Below, in pieces: positions 33,901 through 46,000 of a stretch of 64,000 nucleotides of DNA. Every line of letters starts with the position of its first letter. The stretch's first letter is position 1. This DNA comes from Hydractinia symbiolongicarpus. Taxonomy: Eukaryota; Cnidaria; Hydrozoa; Anthoathecata; Hydractiniidae. The notes under the pieces were generated by a model. It was not told where the DNA came from and made no database searches. It worked only from the letters and a program-made list of their open reading frames with translations. The stretch covers positions 22,010,001 through 22,074,000 of the forward strand of contig NC_079884.1 in assembly GCF_029227915.1 (NCBI RefSeq), written 5' to 3'. A program made the translations under genes and the position numbers.

Positions 33901-36425
33901 AATAGCTGGTAAAATTATTTCCTACAAACAGATTCGAAACACAATGTATCCAAGTTTCAAGAAAACAATCTACAGCACTAGAAAATTTTCCAGCTGTATG
34001 GCGACAAGAGTTTAAAAAATGTAACTTATTAATCAACATTTTATAATCTGGTTCTCCACAACGGAGTTGTCTTTTTACTCCACAACGGAGCTGTCTTTGC
34101 TAACAATTCAAACAACTTAGAAATTAAATGAAAATATGAGCTCACCATATAAACAGACTTCTTTACCTCTTATACAAACCACGCAACTGATTATTTTCGC
34201 CACGCTGCCCAACACGAGGAGAGTAAGTACGCTACGAAGTAGCTTAATTAGCCAATTGGAGGAAAGAGCCAAAAACCATTCGACCAATTAAATATATTTC
34301 GCTACATAAAGTGCCCGTCGCTTAACATTTTTTGCATTTTTTCGCCAACTCATTGTCTTCTTCACTAATGGTCACATGTTATGTGATAAATATTGAGCAA
34401 TCGAGACACGAAGCAAAAAGGCAGAAATCGAAAGTTTATACGGCTCGTCTCTCCCATTCGCCCTTCACACGCTCACACGCAGGGCCGACAATGCTGCCGC
34501 CCCCTTAAGGGGCGGCAATAAATAAGACCTCACTCTGAAATGAGCATCCACTTGTTCTTTAAAGGCGGAAACCTTTTACACCAGTTCAAATTTCGGTGTC
34601 GGCGACAAAAAAAAAAAAAAAAAAAATACAGTATACTCTCCAATTAGCGGACACCATAGGTGTATGACCAAAGTGTCCGCCTTTTAAAAATCTTTGCAGT
34701 TTAAGCCGTATATTAGAAAAAAGCCGATTTTTGTATCACAAAGGAAAAATAACAAATGATAATATAATATTAACATAATGATAACGAACCAAACTTTCGA
34801 TCGTTAAGGCTAAAATACCCGGTGAGTTTCAACGGACCGTTTAAATGCAAAAAGCAAAGATGTACAACTTTTTTCGGTTTTGTAAGTTTTTTTAAAAGTT
34901 GGACATGTTCAACTTTTGCTAAGTTTTTTCTATTGAAATTAACAGAATGATTAATGAGCTATTGTCCAAACTTAAGATTTGAGCATATTTTTTCAATTTC
35001 TAATCATAACCGCTTTTTTCTTCAAACATTTACCCTGCTTCTATAACAATACCCGTTAATTATTTTTTGTAACGTGTAGACAGGTATATTACCTTTTTTT
35101 CTCAGATTAAACTTACCGTGTATTTTAACCTTTACAGATCTTTAAAGTCTTTTAAACAAGTTTTAACAAAATTCGTTAGATGCATGATTAACCCTACCGG
35201 CTTTTTTAGGGCTGCTTAAAAACTTTGGTGTGCACATAGGGCACATGGTCCTTTAAAATGACTCAGTTAGTCCATGGCTCTGAAATTTTGACTGGATGAC
35301 ATTTTAACATTAACGTACCACTAAGAAAAATATTTTGTAAAAAAAAAAAATTCTGGCCAGTACACACAGGGGTACAAATCGCGTTGTCGGCCTTTTTGGG
35401 TAAAATGGACCGAAATGTAATAAAGAGCGAAAATCAATGGGTAAAACATTGTCTGCCATGTTATTCTCTTTTATTAGATTATAAGTGGTTAGTCTTGCTT
35501 CTCAACCACTTATATGTTGAAAAATCAATTTGTATTAGTGAGGAGGACTTCACAGATTAGAGATATTTTCGATTTTTTTTAAAAAAAAATTTCTAAGTTT
35601 TACATTTTGATGAGAAATTTTCTTATCATAATAACCACTATAAATTTTGTGCGTAAACTGGGTATATGGATAGATTATTACATTTTGCATATCAAAATAG
35701 AAAAATCTTTTCTGCGCTATTTTTTATCTTTTTATGGAACTTTGTACCAAGAAATATAAGAATGTCGTTCTAAATGTTCATATTAGAATACATGTCATCA
35801 ACAATAGGAATAGTATAATTATTTATTAGTTATTTTATTTACTGCTAAATGCGATTTTATTAAGTATATAATCATGTAAGATATATTTAAAACAAAAAAT
35901 ATCGAATTACGAAAAGTCAGAAAATTTGTGTATTTGGGCTCGACCAACGGACTGACTGATGCCACCGCCCGGCAGGCCTAAAAAAATTTTTTTTACAAGT
36001 GACGGCTAGTAATAAATATTGAAAGTCATAAAATTAAAATCATAGAGATTCTGTACTAAATACTTACATGGTCTGATGTTACAAAAATTTGTGCATAACT
36101 GTGTAAAATTACATTGCCTGGTATTAGTACGTAAGTACACTGTAGACAATTTACCTTTATTTTAGATTATGGAGAATATGTGCCTCGTCCAAACATTCAT
36201 ATTCCTTTTAAAACTGTAAACCACGTTAATAAAACGACACCATATGGCAGAGGAATGGATATGGACGGAAATACAACAGTTGTATTAGATTTGGAAGCTA
36301 ACAACATTGCATTGGACCAGTTTGGGAAAGGTTACGTCTTACAAAAAGGTGATGGAGAGATTGTTGAATTTGGAAATTTTGAGGAAACAGTTTTGCGGTA
36401 TGATTTCTTGGATAGAATTTTCTAA
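30923..36425 (+). CDS. Three-exon gene of unassigned, possibly beta-propeller-like fold (5' end missing)
   Basis: Exons 30923-31267, 31607-31945 and 36166-36425 join in phase 1 at every junction and end at TAA. The first starts with a phase-1 acceptor, so at least one upstream exon (probably a signal peptide) is not identified. Repeated motifs alternate a short strand with Trp-rich turns: VHVWKGSWISKDVHG in exon 1, and IYSLHEDQNIYEW then NENRWIMIYQG in exon 2. Similar GxIY/WxGxW spacing occurs in beta-propeller repeats such as tectonin, but the match is weak. The last exon is glycine- and acid-rich (YGRGMDMDGN, VLQKGDGEIVEFGNFEE). The gene lies in a tract of extracellular-protein exons, so secretion is plausible but unproven. 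Confidence 0.62.
31986..32165 (+). repeat. tRNA-derived SINE, copy 3
   Basis: The head 'atcttagtggtcgagtggtc' resembles an A box with a Leu/Ser-type D loop. The tail 'gcataaatgtgtaaagcgat' then 'cctttctgcttag' matches copies 1 and 2. It lies in the long third intron-side of the 30923-36425 gene. Confidence 0.7.
32166..33208 (+). other. Intron sequence with small inverted repeats
   Basis: No supported gene. A hairpin CGCCAAGTTTTTCTACTTGG lies at about 32943-32965. Paired 'ttcgcg' motifs near 33010-33075 suggest a small decayed MITE. Confidence 0.4.
33209..34039 (-). CDS. USP-fold cysteine protease-like ORF (ubiquitin/SUMO isopeptidase-like)
   Basis: An uninterrupted 276-residue frame lies antisense in an intron. 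Near the N-terminus, SAVDCFLETWIH (Cys25) aligns with the Cys box of USP-like peptidases, best with the DC-containing box of the USPL1/C98 type. Two CxxC pairs (CSTC, CENC) lie where USP fingers bind zinc. Towards the C-terminus come FRLKGIVRHLGIHFTCAI (His232) and WILIDDL (Asp247/248), then WFFWK, so a full Cys-His-Asp triad is possible. The start is uncertain: Met34039 may be internal, and the upstream GC-rich block at about 34490-34510 could belong to the same unit. Its isolation among transposons suggests a transposon passenger gene or retrocopy; a real host gene is also possible. Confidence 0.6.
   Translation of the reverse strand: MLINKLHFLNSCRHTAGKFSSAVDCFLETWIHCVSNLFVGNNFTSYCIGSLQYVTRQFKDHQNKNSEASVLCSLREVFWQYLRLKCPSFVPMNCNAQFSEIFQSTVFCDMPVSERNKIFSNYFFSVSCSTCNNNFQVSNEVLKNYVSLDGILSSNLLPEQLPLYLAQSNSISNAQCENCNITLSVTASVKQISDVLFVQFNESMMSVSQFPPEIVLEQQFRLKGIVRHLGIHFTCAINSNDNWILIDDLHDSCNLFNSLDSLYSINSSGWFFWKIC
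34040..36165 (+). other. Intron/spacer with homopolymer and pogo-like end
   Basis: A doubled 'ccacaacggag.tgtct' unit lies at about 34055-34100. A G/C block (cccccttaaggggcgg) lies near 34500. A poly-A of more than 20 lies at about 34606. 'TACAGTATACTCTCCAATTA' then 'GCGGACACC' at about 34627 resembles pogo/Tigger termini, but a matching inverse end was not found. No gene is supported. Confidence 0.45.
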
Positions 36426-37054
36426 GACGTATGTCGCAGCACTGTAATGTATGTGAGAAGATATCCTGGTGTGATTAATAGAATTATTGTCTACGATAAA
36501 TTGTTATCACCAGTGAAGCCATGCTTTCTTTTCCTTGCACCAACAAGCTCTTAGATAACCAAGACTAGTTTAACACGCAAAATTATTGTATTCACGATCG
36601 AAAAAGATGGTAACACATACATTTTACTTATTTTAGCATTCAACTAGACATACTAAATTGACATTATTCCTTGATAACGATTATATCTGTTTTGGATTTT
36701 TGTAATACATTAATTAAACTCGTAGCCCAACCAACTTGAGGAATTAAACTATTACATTAAAGCTTAATGTTTTTGGCTTCTTTGTAACACGTTAAAGTAA
36801 CGTGTGAAAAAATTAGACAGTGACGAAGCCAAATATTAAACCTGTGCTACTTTTTAAAAACAACAAAGAAATGTCAAAACTATTTCCTTGTTAAGTGACG
36901 ATTTATGAGGCGAGTTAAGAGACGAGTAAAGAGGCAAGTTAAGAAGCGAGTTAAATCTAGCCAGTATTATGTTATTTGTCTCTGAAGTGTAAACAATGTA
37001 ATAAATGCTCGGGCGTTTGATCATTGCATTCCAATACGTATGTAACATGGAATC
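36426..37054. other. Short intergenic stretch
   Basis: Between the stop of the unassigned gene and the first LamG exon. A repeated 'gaggcgagttaaga' unit lies at about 36905-36955. No gene supported. Confidence 0.4.
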
Positions 37055-40000
37055 ATGACTAAAAGTTCAAAATCTTATTTGTCATTTAGTGGGCCGTTTT
37101 CTAACCACCATGTAAATCATCCCGGATACTTCACGATATCTCTGTGGTTCAGAGCTACCTGGCAAGCTATGAATCAGAGAACAGCGATTATTTCTACTTT
37201 ATCTGAAAACGGTATGTCTATTCTTATATGTTTATGTGCTTTAGGATGCCAAAACGAACGGACAGACTACTAGTAAGTGTTAGTGTAATCAGGTTTTGTA
37301 GTCAGGACCAGGCAAACCACAATTGTAGTGGCTCCTTTGATACACCTTTACAAACCCTGTGGCTTCATCAGCGTAAACCATCGCATAAAGGGTCACACAT
37401 AGGTCATATCTCGCTACCCCCGCATAAACCAATGATTCCCCGCTTCAGGCTCCTCCTGCAGAGACTTCACGCTAACATTGACGACTCCCCACTCCATACT
37501 TCTTCCGCAGACATTCTCTTAACAGCGTATGACGTCATCACGACTGTTGCACTTTTAATCGTTGTTCCGGATATTTAACATGTTAATGCGCGATGGACGC
37601 TGGCGGTCATTATTTTAGTTCATTTTAATAATGAGTGTAAAAATCAGAGAGCAAAATGTTCACAGAGATACACCTTAATTATTTGCGCAGAATTTTTGTT
37701 GATATATTCACACTAGTACACCATAGCCAAATCCGCCCCTGGATGAGCTAGGCGTCAACACTTTCTCTTCGGAAGTTGTTAAAAGTCTAGATATATCTCT
37801 GAGAGGCTTAAGCAATTCGAAGACAACAAACGTACCAACTTTCATAGGAAGAAAGTACCACAGAATCCTTATGAATGTAGCACGATCCTGAAAGTTGCCA
37901 GTGTGTATGTGCAGAGGAAAGACTGGTAACCACAGCCCTAATTGGAAAGGTGTACGTACAAGGAGGTTGGATCCATGGCGCTGGCTAGCTTAGTGACTCT
38001 GATGAGGATGATGACAGTTTCACCACAATATAGACGATCTAGGGTAAACGTGTTGATATTACACAGAAACAAACATGAAAAACCTGAAGAAAGAGGCGTT
38101 GAATGTATGTATTAAGGAACGATCTAAGATGTGTACGCAGAAACTAGAAAGTGCCAGTTGAAAAGCCAAGTTTAAGAATGTTTTAACACAGATTATGGGT
38201 CTTCTTTTATGTACCTTGTGTACAAGCTGCACAAAGACAAAAAAGTAGAATTATACATGGAGGAACTTAGCAAGAAAGCGAAAGCTTACACAAGATACAT
38301 AGCTTATGATGGCAATCTACTAATTGATACAGCTACCGAGGAGGTGGTTGGGTGTGGAGTTGCAGAATCAACCCTCTTGTGAGCGGTAGCCCGTAGTTTT
38401 GTAGATTGAGCTAACTCATTCACATTCGCATTCGCTATTGCACCCTCGCCATAACTTGGAAGGGGCTGTAGGTGGTAGAGGAATGCAGTATAAAATTTTA
38501 AGCGCCTCGTCTTTATCTTCTTGTCGCCCTCTCGCCACTAGCCCTGCACGTTTTTTTTCATCGATAAAATAAAATACGTTTCACTCGCTGTCGTATCTGT
38601 GATGGGGCGTGATCACTCCTTCTAACCCACGTACCATGCGTCATGCAACTTCTTTGCTAGACTATTACGTTCTTTCACTCAACTGCGTTGATACTGCTCC
38701 ATCTGAAGACTTGAATTTCGTCCTGTGCCACCTCGGGGACAGTTGGTGGCATTGTCGGATATAGATTTATTCCTCCCTATGCTATAAGTATATGCAAAGT
38801 GATTTCAAAAAATGATAAATTTTCGCATGGTGATAATTTTCATCAGTCAGCATAAACTCAAACCTGTCCGTTGAACCTTGCAGAGAGAGGTAGACACGGG
38901 TGTTGGAATTTCACGTCATCATGCTAACCCAGGTTGCTTCTTTGGTCTGAAGTATGGCTAGAATCTTAGACTTTTCACTATCAAGGAAGCAGTGGTCTTC
39001 ATCCAGCTGTAGACATACAAGTAGTAGTCAAAGGTAGACGCCAGAAGAAAATGTCGTTGTCACTCTTAGCGAAATACTTTCCACCCGGAGGCTCCGGTAG
39101 AACCATAAGTCCCCGCATCGGTCGATTAATTGATTTTCTAAAGATACCGTTTTAAAGCATAAAGATCATGACCTTTTCATCGGCTTCCTTGTTGATATGT
39201 GCTGCTATATCCTCGATTCTGTACAACACGTTCATGATCTCGATCCGGATAACGTTTTTGTTTGGTATCTATCTTCCTGATGGCACAGTTAATGCTACTA
39301 TAGATTTTAAGCCGTTTAGGTCCGATCAATATCGACTTTGAAGCAATTAACTTGATATGTCCTAGGCTGACGTCAAAGAGCGTAGGTTTCGCTATATCTG
39401 TGATGTAGAATTGCGAAAGTGTGTGCATTATATTTCTTGTGAAAAAAGGATTAACATTTACTTGTATAAGCCAAGAGCAAAAGGCAAGTCAAACCGGGAG
39501 AAAAGCCGCTAGGTGTCACGAACCTTTAGCATCAAGACATCAACATATCCACGACGAGTCATTTTCCTGTGATATTTCTAGAGTCTACCAAGTACACATT
39601 AAGGTTCCACTGACACTTAACGATTTTGTGTAAGTTATATGGAAAGCTGGACATGCACTAGAATTTTGGCACACTCAGGTTTACTTTGCAGTGCACTGTG
39701 CTACTAAAGCTTTAGGCATCTCTCTCAACTTCCCCTCCTACTAGTCACCAGTATCTTTCAATTCTATGTGTACTAGCACATGCGTCGCATGTGATAGTAT
39801 GATGAAAAAGGTCAGAAGAAGGAAAATTACCTATGTGAATGGTGCAGAGATACAGGTGCTTCGCTTACCAATGAGGAATGGTTGCCACATGATGAAGTGG
39901 ATTTTGCCAAGTTAATAATGCCTACAGGTCAGGATCTTACCTTAAAAGGCTTAGCAAAGCTTAGTAAAAGTGTAAAAGTGCTCACAATGCTTACACTTGC

Positions 40001-43000
40001 CCCACAATTGCAAGCCAAAGCCACCTTTATCGGCTCAGGAACAGATAAATATATAACAAGACTGCTGCACAACATTAGATCGATGGTGTTTAGAAAAGGA
40101 TGTTGGACAAGATAGAACAACCTTTTAAGAAGTGATGCAATATGCCAAAACCCCTGTAAACTTTGTCGTGATGCCTAGCGTCTACATCCTATCTAGTGAT
40201 ATGTTGGTCCACGTTGAAAAGACGAGGATTACAACAACAACACCATGATAGCACCAGCTAGTGTATAGCCTGGTAGCCAAGTCGATGTAAACACGGTAGC
40301 AAGAGCCCACGTAAAGCCCAGTGGAAAGTCTTCAACGCTTCAACATAAAAACTCGAACGGCGAAACCTAACGGAAAAGTTTAGATTGAATTGTCCTTCAA
40401 ACGCATGGGCGAGAAGAGGTACCAAAAGCGAAACAGCAGGGGGATATATATTCATCAGCGTTTCCTCAATCGCCTTGAACTGGGTCTGGGTCTAGTGGGC
40501 AGCAACCATGAGGTTTACGCGCTGCCTCGCGTTTGCCCTGTAATCTTTCTAGATCTTCAGCGTGAACAAACAAATGTTGTCGTTCCACATATGCTGTTGT
40601 TCCTCTGACACTCTAGACTACTCCTGTTTAGCCTCCAGCCTCCTTACCTTTTCGTAAACCTTGTCGATCTCGCTATTGTAGAATATCTCCTTATTTAATA
40701 GATGTTTAAGGTGTTCAAGATTTAAATCTCCTAGTTCCCACACTGAAAAGACTCCGTCTAAGAAAGTATCTCATAGGAAACTTTCTGTATTATCCACCAC
40801 ATCTTCGACCTTTGGTAAACTTTGAATAATTTCCATGTTGTGATCCCCTTTTCAACTTGTTCCGTACATCCTTAAATTCGTTCAGAGTCCTCTGCGCCTT
40901 TTGCTCGTCCACATTCACAGTCCTTCTAGGTGTATCGTCAACGGTGAACCCTAAATGCACTAAGCGATCATTCCCTAACCTATACTTATCACACCGACTG
41001 TCCGGAGCCCACTATATTTTTTGGTTAACTCTACATTGTCAGCACCAGTCACACATAGCTTGTCGTAGTCCGTTAACAACTCGCATAGGAACATCACCTT
41101 CTCCAATTTACATTCCTGAAATTTCTACCGTCTATCATAGCTTATTCCTTGTGGTAAAGAGTTTTTGATAGCAAGGAATTTGAACTTCGAAGTTGTCGGG
41201 AACATGTACTTGTTGTCCTTCTTCAGCAGTGTGATTTTTCGCTAATGACAATCACGTCTACTTGGTTGATCCATTCCAACCACTTTTTCGAGTCTTTACG
41301 GGAAGTAAGGCAAAGTCCTCAAGTCTAGGGCACGTTTTTTCCACGTTTTCTACGATGAGGTTCTGCCTCTTTTCCAGCTTTTCAACGAATCTTTTAACCA
41401 GTATTTTCGAACCCTCATGCTCTATAAATGTTGGTTCACCATTCAAACTATCGTGGATAGCAACGCTCACTGGTACGTGCTCGGTTATATTCGTAAAGCC
41501 TGCTGTTTTCTGCTGATTCAGTGGTATTAGAAAAGCCTCAAAGTCAAAACGATGTAGTGAGTGTATGATGTAGTGAGCTCTTTCTTGAAATACCGCTTAG
41601 CCTTGCTAAGATTCTCACATTCCCAGGCAGTGACGAGGTTGTAGCCTAGTTCCCATATAGCTTCTTCTTTTCCCGTTGTCCACTTGTATAAGACTTCGTC
41701 GGATTCTGGTTAGCAGAGGCAAGCGTACCACTTTTTGTAGGTTCATACCGATCTACCTTGAGTTTCGCCTTGCATTTCCCTACGACGCGTCCTCCTCCGT
41801 AGCCACTTCTTTTTTCCATCGACATGTACTCTATCCATTACAATGCAGCTTAGCGAAAGTTCTCTCTTTAAAACACCATCTCTAACCTTTCCAGATGATT
41901 TTTTTGTTTGTGTCCATTGCATATATGTTGTTTGAGATGGCCTACTTGTGTTAAGACTTGTTTTATGTCACATTCCTTTCCCTTCGTCAAAACATCCATC
42001 TTCTTGATGTAGAAACAGTTTCCTTCCACCATAACCAGGTTGGTGTCATGCAACCCTTGTCTGCATTAATTCTTACAACAGACTAGTCTCCACGGTGCTT
42101 CCTTGTCAAAGCTATAGATAAACCGCTTCTTCTGCAAAAAGTCTGAAGGAGATCCACAACCCACCAGAGACTCCCTGGTGCTGATGATCTTGAACACTAA
42201 TTTCCCTTAGTATAATTCTGAGGTGTTGATGGTTCGACAGGTATGCTTTACTCCAAAAGTCGATATCGAAACGCTTTATCTGTTGTTCCTCTATGAATGC
42301 TTCGATTCAGGTGAGATTTAAAAGTGGTGTGTCGTTTTCGCCGAATATATGCTGCATGAGAACATGCTTTTTATGTCTCCGACTTCTTGGTATTCGTCTT
42401 TTATGGACTCAGCATCGTAGCAGTTCTCCTGCGCTTTAACTCCGGTATCATCGTTTAGTGTTGTCCCAGAGCAAATCTGTTCCTTTCTTCATTATTATAA
42501 AAAGTAACATTATCTCCCACCCTCTGCATTCGATCAGCGTCGTGGTTACAGCTACTGGCACTGATACAGTGCTATACAGTTTCGTCATCGCATTCCTGAA
42601 CCAACTTATCTCTCTATATTATTAGTATAATTTTACTTTTAAATTTTTTCTACGTGGATAAAACTATTGAGTAAGGGACTTTCCCTTCTCAAAACGTAAT
42701 TACACTATTGTTGTTTTATGGGAATTTTCCTTTTTCTGTTCTTGCAATAGCTGATGTAAGCAATTTTGCGACATTTTCAAAATTTCGATAATTTATGATA
42801 ATTTATGTTGATGGCGTCGTAGGTTTTTGATAGGGTGTCTGCGGAAAAAGTCTGAAACGGGGAGTCATCGATGTTAACGTGAGGTATCTGCGTAATGAGT
42901 CTGAAGCGGGGAGTCACTTGATGTTTGCAGAGGTATTGCAGATGTATCTGCGGAAGGAATCTGAAGAGGTGAGCCATTGATCTTTACGGTGGTATCTGCA

Positions 43001-46000
43001 GAAGGAGTCTAAAACTGGGTTTGACGTATGTGTGGCTCTTTCTGCGATAGCCTAAAAATACAAATTCGTTATGCAGCGTTGATTTTGTTTTTATCTATGG
43101 ACAAGTTAACCAATATGAATAATTACTCGCAGCTATTGTAGGTGGTTAATATTGTTGCTTATTCGTATATTTATAATCTATTAAATGAAAATATTTGTAT
43201 GTATGTATGTCTTCTAATGCTAAAATTAGGCCCTTTCCGAGCCCAAGATGTATTTGGACTTTTTTTATATACTATATATACTATATACTATATATTATGT
43301 ACACCTCGTGTTCAAGAAAACGTGTAACAAAAAAAGGTGCCAAAAGTGTGCATTGATAGTAAAAGATTTACATGTAAAGTATAAGGACCCTTAAAATTCT
43401 AGACAAGGCAATTTTGATAAGTCAATACAGCAGCCCGTACGTATTATCTACAATTTGGAAACCATCAATACAAAACATTGTTAAATAAAACAAGGAGTAG
43501 CTATTTAATTCCGTTATGTATTATTTAGGTATTGCAATACAACTTCAAGGAGTTGATGATTTCAATGCTATACTACGGATAGTCGTGTCCGGACAAAGAG
43601 ATCATTCAAATGTTGTAGTTTCAAAGCAAAAGGAGTTTTTTTACTCTTGGACGCATGTGGTGGTTAAATGGAACTTTTTAAGTAAATATATGATTAGCTA
43701 TTTTTAGTTGCAACTACACACAAGTTAATAAGGCGTTAAACAACTTCTTAAACTATTTTAGCAACATGCTTGCGGTTGTATCTACAGGGGATTCTTGAAA
43801 AAACTTATTGTGGCAGAGTGTCGACAATTAGAACATCAACCCCATCAGCTCTTCGTTCAATAGCACCAGCTGTTTACATAAGCGACATTGCTATTTGGTA
43901 TGCGTTATTGCTTGATGAACAGATTCTTCAGCTGTATCAATCAGGTATCTATTTTCAATTCAGTGCGCGAAATGCTCAAATTTTTATCGCAATATCACAG
44001 CCTAAAAACAACAACAAGAACAACGACGACGACGACGACGATAACGACGACGACAACAACGACAATGTTGGGCTAACACAATTTGTAGCCAAAATTGTCA
44101 AAACAAGAATAAAAAGCCAAATATTGAATACAATAAATAATTCCAAATAAATTTTAATATCTGGGAAAGTTACACAAAATTCTTTACAGGGCCAACCTAT
44201 ACATCAGATGATGTTTTATGCAAAATTAATTTCATACTGACCTGATCTTTAATTACGGATAGAAGGATAAGAATTCTTAAAAATCGTCATATGAAATTGT
44301 AGATATATAAGAGGATCATAAACATCCAAACTTTCGTTGTAAAACCTATTCTGGATTAAATTTATATTCAATATTGCATTTTCTGAAGATTGCAACAAAA
44401 CTGAGGCTCACTGTAGTCGCATATTGGATCAGTCCTTTGACTATGAACACGTGAAGCGTTAATGACCAAAAAACGTCCTCCTTAACTAACTAAACTTTTT
44501 CTTCCCTAACTAACTAAGTAGCTATCAATTCAGTGCACGTTCTTTTAATTGATAGCTTGCTTTTTTACAAGAATTTTTATCTGAATGTTAACTCAAGACT
44601 TTAATCTGTATTAGAACAATAGCGACGCAATATCATGACATGTTAATAATGTCAGGAAAAACTGAAATACATGCCATTTGAATGTGTATTTTACCGAATT
44701 ATTTTATACCTAAAAAATTTAGCAAACGAATAATATATTGAGAGTTACCAAAGGTAATATAAGCTAAAAATCGATCACAAAAAATCATTTTAAAATTCTA
44801 TTTTTGAACCGTGACCTAACGCATAAACGGAAAAATAGTTTTAATCGCCTATAGTAATACGGTGTGCAAGTGTGTTTGTGAGGGGCAATTTTGACATGTA
44901 TTTCTCTTTGATGTTGTCAAAAAGCTTATGTCTCAAATGTTAAATTTTCCGACGTGAGGGCACGACGTCAATAACATTAGTTTAAGGTCAAAACGGTAAC
45001 CAATGCACCGTGCAAACGGAAGAAATAAAAGACACCCGGAAACGCATACGAAGATAAATACGACGATTCAAACTTTTCTTCATTTTCCTTTGATGTTGTC
45101 AAAAAGCATATATCTCAAATGTTAAATTTTCTGACGTGAGGGCACGACGTTAATAACATTAGTTTAACGTCAATCTCCTGAGTGTTAGAGACATTTGGTG
45201 AGCTAGGGTTCTAACCCCGGGGGATCTCCTCATTACTTGAAGTGTTTTTTGACCAAGCTACACCTTTTTTTCTTTTCTATTACTGTATTTTCTTTGTTGT
45301 GCTGTTATCTCTGGGGTCAAATCTCTCAATGGATCAACTGTGCAAATTGAAACGTCCAAGTGCTGAACAATAAGCAGCATCCCAAGAAAATAAAAACCAT
45401 CTCTACAATGTGACTACTGCTTTCGTATATTTGGATCGAAGAGTGCAAAAAGAAACGTCCTGATGACAGCAAAGAAACTAACAAAGTTGATGCAGGTGAA
45501 AGTGATGAGACTCTTTTAAAGAGCAACGGTGGTACCGATTCCTCAATGCAACCGACAAGTATAGGAAAAACATGACAACACGTCAATTGAAGATATCATC
45601 AGTCTCGTTTACGAGCAAATAGCCTTTTGGAGAAAAAATCTATTTCTTCTTTCAATAGGCTCGGCTGCAAAGGAATTCATTAACGAAACAACAAGATTGC
45701 GTAATGCATGGATTCATAATTCACTAATGAAAAAGATTGCTGTGAAAGCTGTCATGATCATGCCTTCACTTTTGTTGCAAAAACCTCCGAAGAATATTAA
45801 GTCAAAAGACCATCGCAATGCGCACGAAAGAAAACAACAGTTTTGGTATGCAGGAGATACGCTAGTGTTATTGGCAAAGACCGATTTCCACGCATCCATG
45901 ACCAGAAATCAATCAATGAAACATCGAAGCAGTTCGCAAACAGGATAAAGAAAGGTACCGTAAATGTTGCTCTTAAACTGCTCACTAACAAAATGCAGAA

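Larger units (their letters stand above)
37414..43030. mobile_element. Polinton/Maverick-like relic bounded by inverted subterminal tandem repeats
   Basis: The left arm (about 37414-37545) and right arm (about 42810-43030) are inverted copies. They share a ~47-bp unit recognisable by 'gtctgcgga.gaagtctgaa', 'cggggagtca' and 'gatgttaacgtga', present in several diverged tandem copies on the right. Between them lies a minus-strand protein-primed-type DNA polymerase B relic. The interval fills most of intron 1 of the LamG/fibrinogen-like gene. True outer ends and target duplication were not found. At about 5.6 kb it is much shorter than the 15-20 kb of complete Polintons, so it is deleted or a derivative. 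Confidence 0.55.

Noticed and set aside
34627-34700. Complete pogo/Tigger element
   Set aside because: Only one candidate end was seen and no inverse end or transposase nearby.
43945-44150. Asp/Asn-rich C-terminal extension of the LamG exon
   Set aside because: It arises from reading past a good donor into a trinucleotide microsatellite.
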